Shown here: positions 42,039-50,687 of the stretch, piece by piece | How the letters are laid out: each line of letters starts with the position of its first letter | Numbering within the stretch: the first letter of the stretch is position 1 | Source: Clostridia bacterium | Lineage (GTDB): Bacteria > Bacillota > Clostridia > Christensenellales > Borkfalkiaceae | DNA: 64,000 nt | Assembly: GCA_017621155.1 (NCBI GenBank) | Contig: JAGATP010000052.1 | Span: 46,061 to 110,060, forward strand | Reading direction: 5' to 3' | Program-made: the position numbers and the translations under genes | The notes under the pieces: model-generated | The model's database searches: none | What the model was told of the DNA's origin: nothing | Seen by the model: only the letters and a program-made list of their open reading frames with translations

Positions 42039-42102
42039 AATTTCCCTAATTCCTTCAATTTTATCCCAAAGGCATTGCGCTTTTTTGATCTTGTTGTAAG
42101 AT
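42039..42102 (+). promoter_or_regulatory. Putative LytTR operator and promoter of the system C target operon
   Basis: TNTCCCNAA is repeated with a 21-nt offset (42041-42049 and 42062-42070). TTGCGC (42075-42080), 16-nt spacer and TAAGAT (42097-42102) follow at once. Placement mirrors systems A and B, although the motif differs. A leader of about 155 nt with an inverted repeat (GATCTTG at 42087 with CAAGATC at 42110) precedes the lipoprotein gene. Confidence 0.4.
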
Positions 42103-42262
42103 GATTGCGCAAGATCGTTGAGAATGCAAATTTGTTTTCCGTTTGCGGTTTCGTCGATGCGCTTCGCTCCCCCACATCTCTTAAAGAGAAAAGAAGATTT
42201 CGATGAAACCGCAATCTCCCGAAGGCAATTTGTTTTTCAAAATAAAACTATTTGGAGGAATT

Positions 42263-42949
42263 ATGAAAGAGAAACAAGTCAAAAAAGTCGGAAAAAGCTT
42301 GCTTTGTACCGCTTTGAGCGTTGTTTCGCTCGCCGCGCTCGTCGCGACGGTGGCGGGTTGTGCAGAACCTGCGACTTTGGAAGAAGTGCAGCTCATGACG
42401 CCCGTCGAAAAGACGGAATACCTCGTCGGGGAATCGTTTGATCCGGCAGGTCTTTCGTTGGTTGGAGTGTACTCGGACGGAAGCAGAAAAATGATCACCG
42501 ATTACACGTATGACAAGACTTCTCCCTTGACCAAGGAGGATACGCTCGTCAAGATCACCGTGGGAGAATACGTGTTTGAAACGGAGATTACCGTCGTTAC
42601 GCCCGCCGAGAAGATTATCTTTCTCATGGCGAACGGCGTCGATACGCTGGAGTTTTACGGCGACGGACACATCGCAATCGTCGGCGGTGCAGGCGGCGGA
42701 AGCAACGAGCCGGACGAAACGTATTGGTCTTGGGACGGAAAGGAATTGGAGATCTGGCTGACCGAATGGACGGTTCCGAAAAAGGAGAAGGCAGATTATA
42801 AGACGAAGATGGATCTTAAATACGACGAAATGGGAAACCTCTCGTTCCAGTATTACGTAAGAGGTCAGTGGTGCATCAACTATGCGGCAACCAAAACGCT
42901 GCTGGATAGCGTGCTTACCCCCGACACGAGATACCCTGTCGAGGGATAA
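42263..42949 (+). CDS. Lipoprotein with bacterial Ig-like domain, system C
   Basis: 228 residues from ATG 42263 (TTGGAGG upstream). A lipoprotein signal with VAGC is followed by an Ig-like domain of the Big_3 type (about 35-110): TEYLVGESFDPAGLSLVGVYSDG and TVGEYVFETEITVV. The C-terminal half (about 112-228) is a beta-rich domain rich in Trp that I do not recognise (YWSWDGKELEIWLTEW). It is first in the operon with GH3-C, 12 nt upstream of it. A surface carbohydrate-binding or scaffold role alongside the GH3 enzyme is an inference. Confidence 0.85.
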   Translation: MKEKQVKKVGKSLLCTALSVVSLAALVATVAGCAEPATLEEVQLMTPVEKTEYLVGESFDPAGLSLVGVYSDGSRKMITDYTYDKTSPLTKEDTLVKITVGEYVFETEITVVTPAEKIIFLMANGVDTLEFYGDGHIAIVGGAGGGSNEPDETYWSWDGKELEIWLTEWTVPKKEKADYKTKMDLKYDEMGNLSFQYYVRGQWCINYAATKTLLDSVLTPDTRYPVEG

Positions 42950-42961
42950 AGGAGGATCGGA

Positions 42962-45934
42962 ATGAAAAAGAAGAACTTATACCGCGGGTTGACGAGCGTC
43001 ACCGCAACGCTTGCCGCCATCGTTCTCGGCGCAAGCATTGCCGCGATCAGCAACGCGCCCGCCATCAACGTATACATGGGATTTGAGACGAGCAAGCTTG
43101 TCTTGCGGGACGATCTCACGGATACCAACGGAGACGGCGTCATCGACGAGAAGGACGTCGAATTAAATCAATACTTCAAGAGCAAATTTGCAGCCGACAT
43201 CAACAACATCACGGACGCCGAAAAGGCAAAGAAAAACGAAGCGGTTGCGGCGTTCGTCGAAACAGAGGCGGAAGAGGGAGCCGTTCTCTTGACGAATCAC
43301 AACAAGGCGCTGCCCCTTGCAAAGGGCATGAAGGTGTCCCTGTTCGGGCGAGCAACCGTCAACCCTTACACCAAGGCAAATTCGGGCGGCGGCAGCGGTG
43401 GAACGAAAGTCACCTATCTCGAGGCATTGCAGGATGCGTCCAAGGCGAACTTCAAGGTCAATCAGGCGCTCATCGACGCCTACAACGCCGATACTTCTCC
43501 CAAGAGAAGCGCGACGGCGCGTCTCATCGGCGAATCGCCTAAGTCCGTCTATACGGATGCGGTCAAGGCTTCCTTTGGGGAGTACTCCGACGCGGCAATC
43601 GTGCTTCTCGCGAGAGAAGGAGGCGAGAGCAACGACCTCTATACCAAAGACGTCGAAGGTATTTCCGAGCTTGCCCTTCATCAGGATGAGAAGGATATGC
43701 TCGAAATCGTTAGAGAGTACAAGGAAAACGGCACGTTCAAGAAGGTCATCGTCCTCATCAACAGCGGACACCCGATGGAGGTCAAGTGGCTGGATGAGTA
43801 CAAGGTAGACGCCTGTATGGTTATCGGCGGCCCTGGCAACAGCACGGGCTTCAGGGGCGTATCCGACCTTTTGGTCGGCAATGCAAACCCTTCGGGCAGG
43901 CTCGTCGATACGTACGCTTCCAACTCCCTCTCTGCACCCGCTACGCAGAACTTCGGCGAATTTAAATACAAGAACTATCTTGACGTTTCTGCGGGATCGA
44001 CGGATAACCCTACCGACTCGATCTATTACGTAGCACAGACCGAAGGCATTTACGTCGGATATAAGTATTATGAGACGAGATACGAGGACGGCATTCTCGG
44101 ACAGGGCAACGCAAACGGAAACGCGGGCGTCTTTGATTCCAAGGGTGGCTGGAACTATGCGGAAGAGGTTTCCTATCCCTTCGGCTACGGCATTTCCTAT
44201 ACGACGTTTGCCCAAACGATGGATTCCGTCACGACGAATGACGACGGCACGATGACCGTCAAGGGAACGGTCAAGAACACGGGAGACGTCGCGGGCAAGT
44301 CCGTCGTCGAGCTCTATGCGCAGACCCCTTACGGCGACTACGAGAAAAAGAACAACGTGGAAAAATCCGCCGTTCAGCTCGTCGGATTCGCCAAGACGGA
44401 TTCCATTGCACCCGGTCAGACGGTAAACTATGAAATCACGTTCGATACTTATTTCCTTGCCAGCTACGATTATACCAACGCGAAGACGTATATTCTGAGC
44501 GAAGGCGACTATTACCTTGCAGTCGGCGACAACGCGCACGACGCCCTCAACAACATCCTCGCGAAGAAGCAGAAGTCGGGCATGGTCGATCAGGACGGAA
44601 AAGCGCAGAGCGGCGATGCCGCAAAGACGTATACCTGGAAGCAAACAAAACTCGACGATCAGACCTTCCGCCGTTCAAAAACGGGACATGAAGTCACCAA
44701 TCGGTTGGACGAAGCCGACCTGAACTTCTGGAAGGAGGGAAGCATTACCTATCTGACCAGAAAGGATTGGCAGGGTACGTTCCCCGTCAAGGCTACCGAG
44801 GTGACGGCTACCCCCGAGATGATCAAGAGGCTTTGCACGAACACCTACGAAAAACCTGCCGACGCGCCCTCCGCTTATGCGGTCGTAACGGACAAGAACA
44901 GCAACATCAAGCTCGCGGATATGTACGGCGTCGACTTTAACGAACCCCTTTGGACGACGTTCATTCAGCAGATGTCTTTGAAGGAGCTCATCGAAGTGAC
45001 GATGGAGCACGGCGGTATCAAGAGCATGGAAAGCATCGCTTCACCCTCTACCAGCAACGGCGACGGCCCCGACGGCATCGCGGGCAACGCTTACGTCAAC
45101 GAGAGCTTGGCGGCTGCTTCGTGGAGCAAGGAAATGCTCTCGATGCGTGGCTACTACATGGGAGAAGACGCGGTCATGGCGCATTCCGCACAGCAGGTAT
45201 GGTGTCCCGGCGTGGATACGCACAGAACTCCCTTCGGCGGCAGAAACTTTGAGTATTATTCCGAAGATTCCATTCTCGCCTACGAACTGTCGGCGGCAAC
45301 TTGTGCAGCCATGGAAGAAATGGGCGTTTCCGCAGGCCCGAAGCACTTCTTTGCAAACGATCAGGAAACCTGGAGAACGGGCGTCGCTACGTTCGCAAAC
45401 GAACAGGAATTCCGCGAGATTCAGCTCAGAGCCTTCGAAGGCGCTTTCGTCAAGGGCGGATGTACGTCCGTCATGACGTGCTTCAACCGCATCGGGCCTA
45501 CGTGGATCGGACATAGCTCCGCCATTCAGAACGACCTTCTCCGCGGAGAATGGGGCTTTGTCGGCATGATCATTACCGACGCCGCAGGTGCAAACTCTTA
45601 CATGCACACGGTAGAGGCGATTATGAACGGAAACGATCTGTTCTGCTACATGACGGGCTCTGCAAAGGAGAACCGCATCAAGGAAGTCAACAAGCAAATC
45701 ACTGCTACCGACGACGGCAATATTATTCTTGCCCTTCAGGAGATTGCTCATCGCGTCTACTACACCTATGCACATACCAACCTCATGAACGGTCTCTCCT
45801 CCGCTTACGACGTCGTGGCAGTGACGCCCGCATGGATTTATGTGGTTTACGCGATCAACGGCGTGCTTTGGCTGGGTACGGCTGCCCTTGCGGTGGTTGC
45901 CCTGCTGACGCCCGAAGATAAGAAAAAGGCATAA
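42962..45934 (+). CDS. GH3-C: membrane-anchored, circularly permuted glycoside hydrolase family 3 protein
   Basis: 990 residues, AAAGGAGG before the ATG. N-terminal helix (about 9-30), then a single EF-hand/dockerin-like loop DTNGDGVIDEKD (54-65). Next come the GH3 sandwich domain (EGAVLLTNHNKALPL, predicted acid/base Glu222 in EGGESND), a fibronectin-like domain, and the TIM barrel with DGPDG (Asp701), DTHRTPFGGRNFEYYSED, KHFFANDQETWR and predicted nucleophile Asp873 in IITDAAG. A C-terminal helix precedes PEDKKKA. Catalytic motifs are complete. Domain order is permuted, as in GH3-A and GH3-B. The calcium-type loop is unique to this copy. It is followed by a 4-TM protein gene. Confidence 0.9.
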   Translation: MKKKNLYRGLTSVTATLAAIVLGASIAAISNAPAINVYMGFETSKLVLRDDLTDTNGDGVIDEKDVELNQYFKSKFAADINNITDAEKAKKNEAVAAFVETEAEEGAVLLTNHNKALPLAKGMKVSLFGRATVNPYTKANSGGGSGGTKVTYLEALQDASKANFKVNQALIDAYNADTSPKRSATARLIGESPKSVYTDAVKASFGEYSDAAIVLLAREGGESNDLYTKDVEGISELALHQDEKDMLEIVREYKENGTFKKVIVLINSGHPMEVKWLDEYKVDACMVIGGPGNSTGFRGVSDLLVGNANPSGRLVDTYASNSLSAPATQNFGEFKYKNYLDVSAGSTDNPTDSIYYVAQTEGIYVGYKYYETRYEDGILGQGNANGNAGVFDSKGGWNYAEEVSYPFGYGISYTTFAQTMDSVTTNDDGTMTVKGTVKNTGDVAGKSVVELYAQTPYGDYEKKNNVEKSAVQLVGFAKTDSIAPGQTVNYEITFDTYFLASYDYTNAKTYILSEGDYYLAVGDNAHDALNNILAKKQKSGMVDQDGKAQSGDAAKTYTWKQTKLDDQTFRRSKTGHEVTNRLDEADLNFWKEGSITYLTRKDWQGTFPVKATEVTATPEMIKRLCTNTYEKPADAPSAYAVVTDKNSNIKLADMYGVDFNEPLWTTFIQQMSLKELIEVTMEHGGIKSMESIASPSTSNGDGPDGIAGNAYVNESLAAASWSKEMLSMRGYYMGEDAVMAHSAQQVWCPGVDTHRTPFGGRNFEYYSEDSILAYELSAATCAAMEEMGVSAGPKHFFANDQETWRTGVATFANEQEFREIQLRAFEGAFVKGGCTSVMTCFNRIGPTWIGHSSAIQNDLLRGEWGFVGMIITDAAGANSYMHTVEAIMNGNDLFCYMTGSAKENRIKEVNKQITATDDGNIILALQEIAHRVYYTYAHTNLMNGLSSAYDVVAVTPAWIYVVYAINGVLWLGTAALAVVALLTPEDKKKA

Positions 45935-45948
45935 GGAGGACAAACAGA

Positions 45949-46359
45949 ATGAAATGGTTTGAAAAAAGAGGAATCGGCTTCTATGCGGAATTTGTCTCCG
46001 CGGTCGCAGGCGTTCTGGCGCTTATCGTGTATCTCATCTATAACATTGCGATCAGCAAGGTCACAGCCGACGTCCTGATTGTGCTTCTCATCGGCATTGC
46101 GGCTTCCGCCGTAGCCCTTCTCTACAAAAAGAGAATCGGCTCGATCGCGACGGTCGTCTCCGTTTTGGGCTTCGCCCTGGCGTTCGGACTCTATCTCAAC
46201 GACAGAATCATCATGTTCGAAGAGATGATCAACCACATCACGGGTATGACCGAGCGCAACAACATCCTCGCAGTCGTCATCGTGATCTTCGTGCTCTTGT
46301 TTGTGAGCATGGTCACGGGAATTGTCGCTTCCTTCAACGACAAAGAACTCGAAGGCTAA
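45949..46359 (+). CDS. Small four-helix membrane protein, partner of GH3-C
   Basis: 136 residues, AAGGAGG before the ATG, 14 nt after GH3-C. Four hydrophobic segments (about 13-33, 40-58, 64-82, 103-126) with a polar loop EEMINHITGMTERNN before the last helix. Size and layout match the protein after GH3-A, although sequence identity is low by eye. No known family. Likely a membrane partner of the GH3 protein (inference). Two strong hairpins end the operon. Confidence 0.8.
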   Translation: MKWFEKRGIGFYAEFVSAVAGVLALIVYLIYNIAISKVTADVLIVLLIGIAASAVALLYKKRIGSIATVVSVLGFALAFGLYLNDRIIMFEEMINHITGMTERNNILAVVIVIFVLLFVSMVTGIVASFNDKELEG

Positions 46360-46377
46360 CTCCCCTTAAAAAAGAAG

Positions 46378-46410
46378 CAGACCGATCGTTCGATCGGTCT
46401 GTTTCTTTGT
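46378..46410 (+). terminator. Terminator of the GH3-C operon
   Basis: A perfect 11-bp stem (46378-46388 with 46391-46401), 2-nt nominal loop, then TTTCTTT. Confidence 0.85.
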
Positions 46411-46413
46411 AGA

Positions 46414-46438
46414 AAAGCCGCGCCTAAGGCGCGGCTTT
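46414..46438 (-). terminator. Terminator of the convergent lipoprotein gene
   Basis: A perfect 11-bp stem (46414-46424 with 46428-46438), TAA loop, with CTTTTC on the minus-strand side. It sits directly after the GH3-C terminator. Confidence 0.75.
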
Positions 46439-46446
46439 ATTGTGGC

Positions 46447-47406
46447 TTACTTATCGGTGAAGGTTGCGCTCTCCAACGTATAGACGAGCGAGCCGAGCCG
46501 ATAGCTTAAGGGAACTTCCATGGAAAGGAGCACGTTGCGGTAGGTGTTTGCGCCCTCGACGCGATTCGCGTAGGTGAGTACCTGCGATGCGCCCGAAAAT
46601 TCAGAATCGAGGGAAAGCCCGACCGTCGTGCAGGAGACCTTTTCGTGCTTCGTGCCGTTGAAGGTGAAGTCCGATTCCTGCGCGCTCACGGCGGAGAAGA
46701 GAACGGGCTCGACCTTGGCGGAATTGGCATTCAGACAGGACACGCGGAGGGATGAAGTGAAATTGATCGCCCTTCCGAGGAAGAGAAGCTCTTCGTTGTC
46801 AAAGAGGCGTGCGGGGAGCTTGACTTCCGTTTCCTCCGTTTTGCTCGTCGTCAAGTCCGTCTTTTTGACGGTTGCGACAGAGCCGTCCCGCGCATAGGAG
46901 ACGCTCGTCTCATAGTCAAAGACGGTGCACATGTTTTCGGGAGAAGAAGGGGAAAGGGAGGAAGGAGAGGTGGAATGCACCTTCTTTTCCGAATAGACGG
47001 GGGCAAGCCCGCCCGGAATCGTCCTCAGATAGCAGACGGAATCGACGAAGTCCGTAAAGGGGACTTCCGTTCCGTTCATGGTGTATTTTCCCGAAATGTC
47101 AAGCCTGGAGGTCAGGCGGTAGACTTCCTCTTTTGCGCCGCTTCCGTCCTTCCACTCATAGAAGGTATTGATGAGGGAGACGGTGTAAGTCCCGATCTCG
47201 TAGGAAACGGCATAATGCTCGTTGCCCGCGCCCTCTTGATAGGAAACGGAATAGACGAGCTGTTCGCTCGTGCCGCTGATGGCGGTAGAAATGGAAGTGT
47301 CCCGATACCAATTTGCGGTGAGGGAGAGGGAAGGCGTTCCGCAACCGACGAGGGCGACGCCCGCAAGAGAGAGGGCGAGGGCGGAGAGAACGATTTTTTT
47401 CTTCAT
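46447..47406 (-). CDS. Lipoprotein of unknown function
   Basis: 319 residues from ATG 47406, which has TTGGAG seven nt upstream (an in-frame TTG at 47418 overlaps that site). Signal peptide with lipobox LVGC. The mature part is Ser/Thr-rich and apparently beta-rich, with repeated short strands and a low-complexity HSTSPSSLSPSSPEN stretch in the middle. I do not recognise a family. It would be anchored on the outer membrane face. Transcribed alone, convergent to system C. Confidence 0.8.
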   Translation of the reverse strand: MKKKIVLSALALSLAGVALVGCGTPSLSLTANWYRDTSISTAISGTSEQLVYSVSYQEGAGNEHYAVSYEIGTYTVSLINTFYEWKDGSGAKEEVYRLTSRLDISGKYTMNGTEVPFTDFVDSVCYLRTIPGGLAPVYSEKKVHSTSPSSLSPSSPENMCTVFDYETSVSYARDGSVATVKKTDLTTSKTEETEVKLPARLFDNEELLFLGRAINFTSSLRVSCLNANSAKVEPVLFSAVSAQESDFTFNGTKHEKVSCTTVGLSLDSEFSGASQVLTYANRVEGANTYRNVLLSMEVPLSYRLGSLVYTLESATFTDK

Positions 47407-47434
47407 AAATTGCTCCAAGTAGCTTAGTCTAGAG

Positions 47435-47521
47435 CGTGTTCACGCAATCCGAAAGATGCGCGTTGAGCGTTTGTGTGAACACGTTTTCGTTCATTATACC
47501 ATATTTTTTCGTGTTTGTAAA
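47435..47521 (-). promoter_or_regulatory. Promoter and 5' hairpin of the lipoprotein gene
   Basis: Minus strand TTTACA (47521-47516), 17-nt spacer, TATAAT (47498-47493). The transcript should begin near 47486, immediately before inverted 9-bp arms GTGAACACG/CGTGTTCAC (47475-47483 and 47435-47443). This could be a 5' stabilising hairpin or an operator. Confidence 0.6.
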
Positions 47522-47563
47522 AATAAAAATCGAGCAAACGCAAAAATTTCATAAAAAAAGTCA

Positions 47564-47592
47564 TGGACTTTACCCGCGGAAGGCGTTATAAT
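47564..47592 (+). promoter_or_regulatory. Promoter of addBA
   Basis: TGGACT (47564-47569), 17-nt spacer, TATAAT (47587-47592), 26 nt before the addB ATG. Confidence 0.65.
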
Positions 47593-47618
47593 GGAAGGGA
47601 AACCAAGAAGGAGAAATT

Positions 47619-50600
47619 ATGCTTACTCTCGTCGTCACACCCGATCTCGAAAGCGCCCTGTCCCGTCTGGGAGACCTGATGGAAAAGGAGCAAAACACCG
47701 TCGTCTTTTGCGGCGACCGCTATACCCTGCTCGTGGAGGAGACCATCTGCAAGCGGCTCGGCGGAACGTTTTCCGCGACGGTACTCACCTTTGCGCGCTA
47801 TTTAAAGACTTACGTCTCGGACAGAATGCTCTCCAAGCAGGGCTCCGTCATGACGGTGAGAAGGCTGCTCGCCGAATACAGGGGACAGCTCTCCTGTTTC
47901 CACGGCGCGCACACGGGCGATGCCGCGCTCGGCATTTACGACACCCTCATTCGCCTGTCCGCCTCCCGCATTACGCCTGCCATGCTGGGCGAAATCGACC
48001 TGAAAGACAACCCCGTCTTGCAGGGGAAAATTTCCGATCTCGCCTTCTTGCAGGAAAAGTACGAGGAGTTTCTCGCCGACAATCACTATATGGACGAGAG
48101 CAATTACTTCCGCCTTCTGCCCGACGTCATTCGTCGGGAAAAGAGCTTCGAGGGCAAGCACCTCGTCCTCTTCGGCTTCCCTTCCTTTGCCGCCCAGATG
48201 CGGGAGGGCATCGAAGCTTGCGTGGAGAGTGCGGGAAACGTCTCCGCGTTCTTCATCGGGGGGAAGGAGGCGATCTATCGCAACGAGGCGGAAGCGGACT
48301 TTTTCGACCTCGTCGGGGACAGAAAAGTGATCTCGCAACGCTTCTCCCTGCCTGTTTCGGAAGAAGTTTCCCACCTTCGGCGGGGGCTCTACAACCCCGA
48401 AATTTTCGGCGAGCCGCCCATGCGGACGAATTTGGTCTCCCTCTTCGAAGCGCAGGGCAAGCGCGAGGAAGTGGAGCGCGTCGCCGTGGAAATCGGAAAG
48501 CGGGTGCGGGAAGGCAAGCGCTATCGGGACGAGGTCGTGCTCGTGCCCGACCTTTCCGAGTACGCCCTCACCCTTCGACGGGTGTTTGACGAGTATGGCA
48601 TTCCCTATTTTATCGACCTTAAAAAGAGCATGAAGGAGCACCCCTTGGGGCAGTTTCTCCTCTCTGCCTTGGAAATGGTTTCCGACGGACTCTCTCCCGA
48701 ATCCGTGCAGAGCTTCGTCTCCAACGTGTACTTTGGGAGATCGGACAATTACAGAAATTATCTCTCGGAGTTCGCCGCCTTCCGCGGCGGCTGCAAGCGG
48801 GAAATCAAGGAGACGGAAGCCTATTCGAAGGGCGAGCTGTGCTTCTTCCGCGATCGGCTCCTTTCCTTTCTCCTTCCCGCACACGCCGAGGGACAGGAAT
48901 ACGTTCGGCTTCTTCGCAAGATGCTCAAAAACACGGAGCGCACGACGAACGATCTACTAGAGCTTTACGACGATCCCTACGATCGGGATTATCTGAAGCG
49001 AGGCGCGGAGAAGATCGAAAAGGTGCTGACCGAAGCGGAGGCGCTCACGAACGGCTATTTTATGGACGCCTCGGAGATGGCGACGGTGCTCGGCGACGGG
49101 CTCGCCGCTCTGGAAGTCTCCATGATCCCCTTAAAGGCGGACGCCGTCTTCGTGGGGGACTTTGCGGAGAGCAAATTTCTGCCCGTGCCCGATCTGTACG
49201 TCCTCGGCATGAGCGAAAAAGTGCCCAAGGTGACGGAGGACACCGCGCTTCTCGCGGACAAGGAGCTCGACCTTCTGGGCAAGGTGAAGCTGAACATCGA
49301 GCCGACTGTCGCCCAATCCAATCTGCGCGTTCGGGAGAGCGCGTCGCTCAATCTCTGTTCCTTTACGGAACGCCTTCTCTGCTTTGTGCCCGTCGGCGAA
49401 GGCGGGGGAAAGAGCGAAATGCTCTCGTATTTGTCCCATCTCTTTTCGCGGACGGGCGCGACGGGTCTCGAATCCGAACGCGCGGAGGCGTACGACTTGT
49501 CCCTTCTCTCCTACGCCGCCACGACGCGGGAGCTCGCCTTAAAGCAGCTTCTCCTCAAAAAGATCGAGACGGACGGGGGCATGCAGACGGAGGGCATGGG
49601 CGCGCTCTATCGCGCCCTTCAGAAAAAGGGAGAACAGGAGCGCACGGACGCCCTCTATCGGGGGATCGAGAAGAACCCCTACCTTTCGTGCGGGGAAAAG
49701 CTCTTCTTCGGACGGGAAGGGGGAACGATTTCCCCGACCCTATTGGAGACGTATTTTTCCTGCCCGTATCGGAACTTTCTAAGCCTCGGGCTCAAGCTCA
49801 AAGAGCCGAGAGAGGGGAGCATGGCGAACACGGACACGGGAAACTTCGTCCATGCGGTCATGGAAAAGCTGGCTGACGAAATGAAGGCGGGAAGAATTTC
49901 CTCTTATGAGACGTGCGATGTCCGCGTAAGGGCGCTCTCGCACGAGCTTCTGAGCTTGCCGCCTTACGTGTATACGCAGGACACCGCAGGGGGGAAGTAC
50001 GCGATGGATGCCCTCGTGGAGGAGACGGTCAAGATCGGACGCGCCATGTACCGCACGATTGCGCAGTCCTCCTTCGAGGTGGTCGATTCCGAAAAAGTGA
50101 TTACCTTCGGCGAAAAGACGAAGCTTTACGGCAAGGTGGACAGGGTAGACGAAAAGGACGGCTTCGTTCGCGTCGTCGATTACAAGACGGGGAGCGTGGA
50201 CTCCTCGCCCGAGTCCTATTACGTGGGCAAGAAATTACAGCTTCAGCTGTATCTGTCCGCGGTGAGTGAGGGCAAGACGCCTGCGGGGGCGTTCTACTTT
50301 CCCGCAAGCTACGATTACACCAAGGAAGGGGGCAAGAACTTTGCAATGACGGGCTTTTTCAACGAGGCGGGGCTTCCCTTTGCGGATACGAGTGCGGAGG
50401 GCGGAAAGAGCGAGCTTTTCGACGTTCCCCTTTCCTCCCGTTCGGACAAGGTGATGACGAGTGGGCAATTTTCCGACTTCGTGGATTACGCCCTTCTCCT
50501 CGCCGAGCAAGGGGGAGAAGAGCTGAAAAAGGGCTTTATCGGGGCAAGCCCGCACGGAAATTGCCCTTCTTGGTGCAAGTACAAGGGGCTTTGCGGGAGT

Positions 50601-50687
50601 GAAGGCGATCGGGTGCGGAAGAAGGAAAAGATCACCTGCGCCGACATTGCGGAAATTGCGAGAAGAGAGAAGGAGGAAGAAAGATGA
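47619..50687 (+). CDS. addB: ATP-dependent helicase/nuclease subunit B (AddB)
   Basis: 1022 residues, AAGGAG before the ATG. The C-terminal nuclease domain has GNFVHAVME, KVDRVDEKDGF and VVDYKTGSV, the PD-(D/E)XK core, and an Fe-S cluster formed by the Cys in FSCPYRNF plus CPSWCKYKGLC near the end. With AddA it processes double-strand ends for recombination. The first residues lack the Walker A GxxGxGKT motif of Bacillus AddB, as in several clostridial relatives, so this subunit may not bind ATP. Start of addA overlaps the stop by 4 nt. Confidence 0.9.
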   Translation: MLTLVVTPDLESALSRLGDLMEKEQNTVVFCGDRYTLLVEETICKRLGGTFSATVLTFARYLKTYVSDRMLSKQGSVMTVRRLLAEYRGQLSCFHGAHTGDAALGIYDTLIRLSASRITPAMLGEIDLKDNPVLQGKISDLAFLQEKYEEFLADNHYMDESNYFRLLPDVIRREKSFEGKHLVLFGFPSFAAQMREGIEACVESAGNVSAFFIGGKEAIYRNEAEADFFDLVGDRKVISQRFSLPVSEEVSHLRRGLYNPEIFGEPPMRTNLVSLFEAQGKREEVERVAVEIGKRVREGKRYRDEVVLVPDLSEYALTLRRVFDEYGIPYFIDLKKSMKEHPLGQFLLSALEMVSDGLSPESVQSFVSNVYFGRSDNYRNYLSEFAAFRGGCKREIKETEAYSKGELCFFRDRLLSFLLPAHAEGQEYVRLLRKMLKNTERTTNDLLELYDDPYDRDYLKRGAEKIEKVLTEAEALTNGYFMDASEMATVLGDGLAALEVSMIPLKADAVFVGDFAESKFLPVPDLYVLGMSEKVPKVTEDTALLADKELDLLGKVKLNIEPTVAQSNLRVRESASLNLCSFTERLLCFVPVGEGGGKSEMLSYLSHLFSRTGATGLESERAEAYDLSLLSYAATTRELALKQLLLKKIETDGGMQTEGMGALYRALQKKGEQERTDALYRGIEKNPYLSCGEKLFFGREGGTISPTLLETYFSCPYRNFLSLGLKLKEPREGSMANTDTGNFVHAVMEKLADEMKAGRISSYETCDVRVRALSHELLSLPPYVYTQDTAGGKYAMDALVEETVKIGRAMYRTIAQSSFEVVDSEKVITFGEKTKLYGKVDRVDEKDGFVRVVDYKTGSVDSSPESYYVGKKLQLQLYLSAVSEGKTPAGAFYFPASYDYTKEGGKNFAMTGFFNEAGLPFADTSAEGGKSELFDVPLSSRSDKVMTSGQFSDFVDYALLLAEQGGEELKKGFIGASPHGNCPSWCKYKGLCGSEGDRVRKKEKITCADIAEIARREKEEER

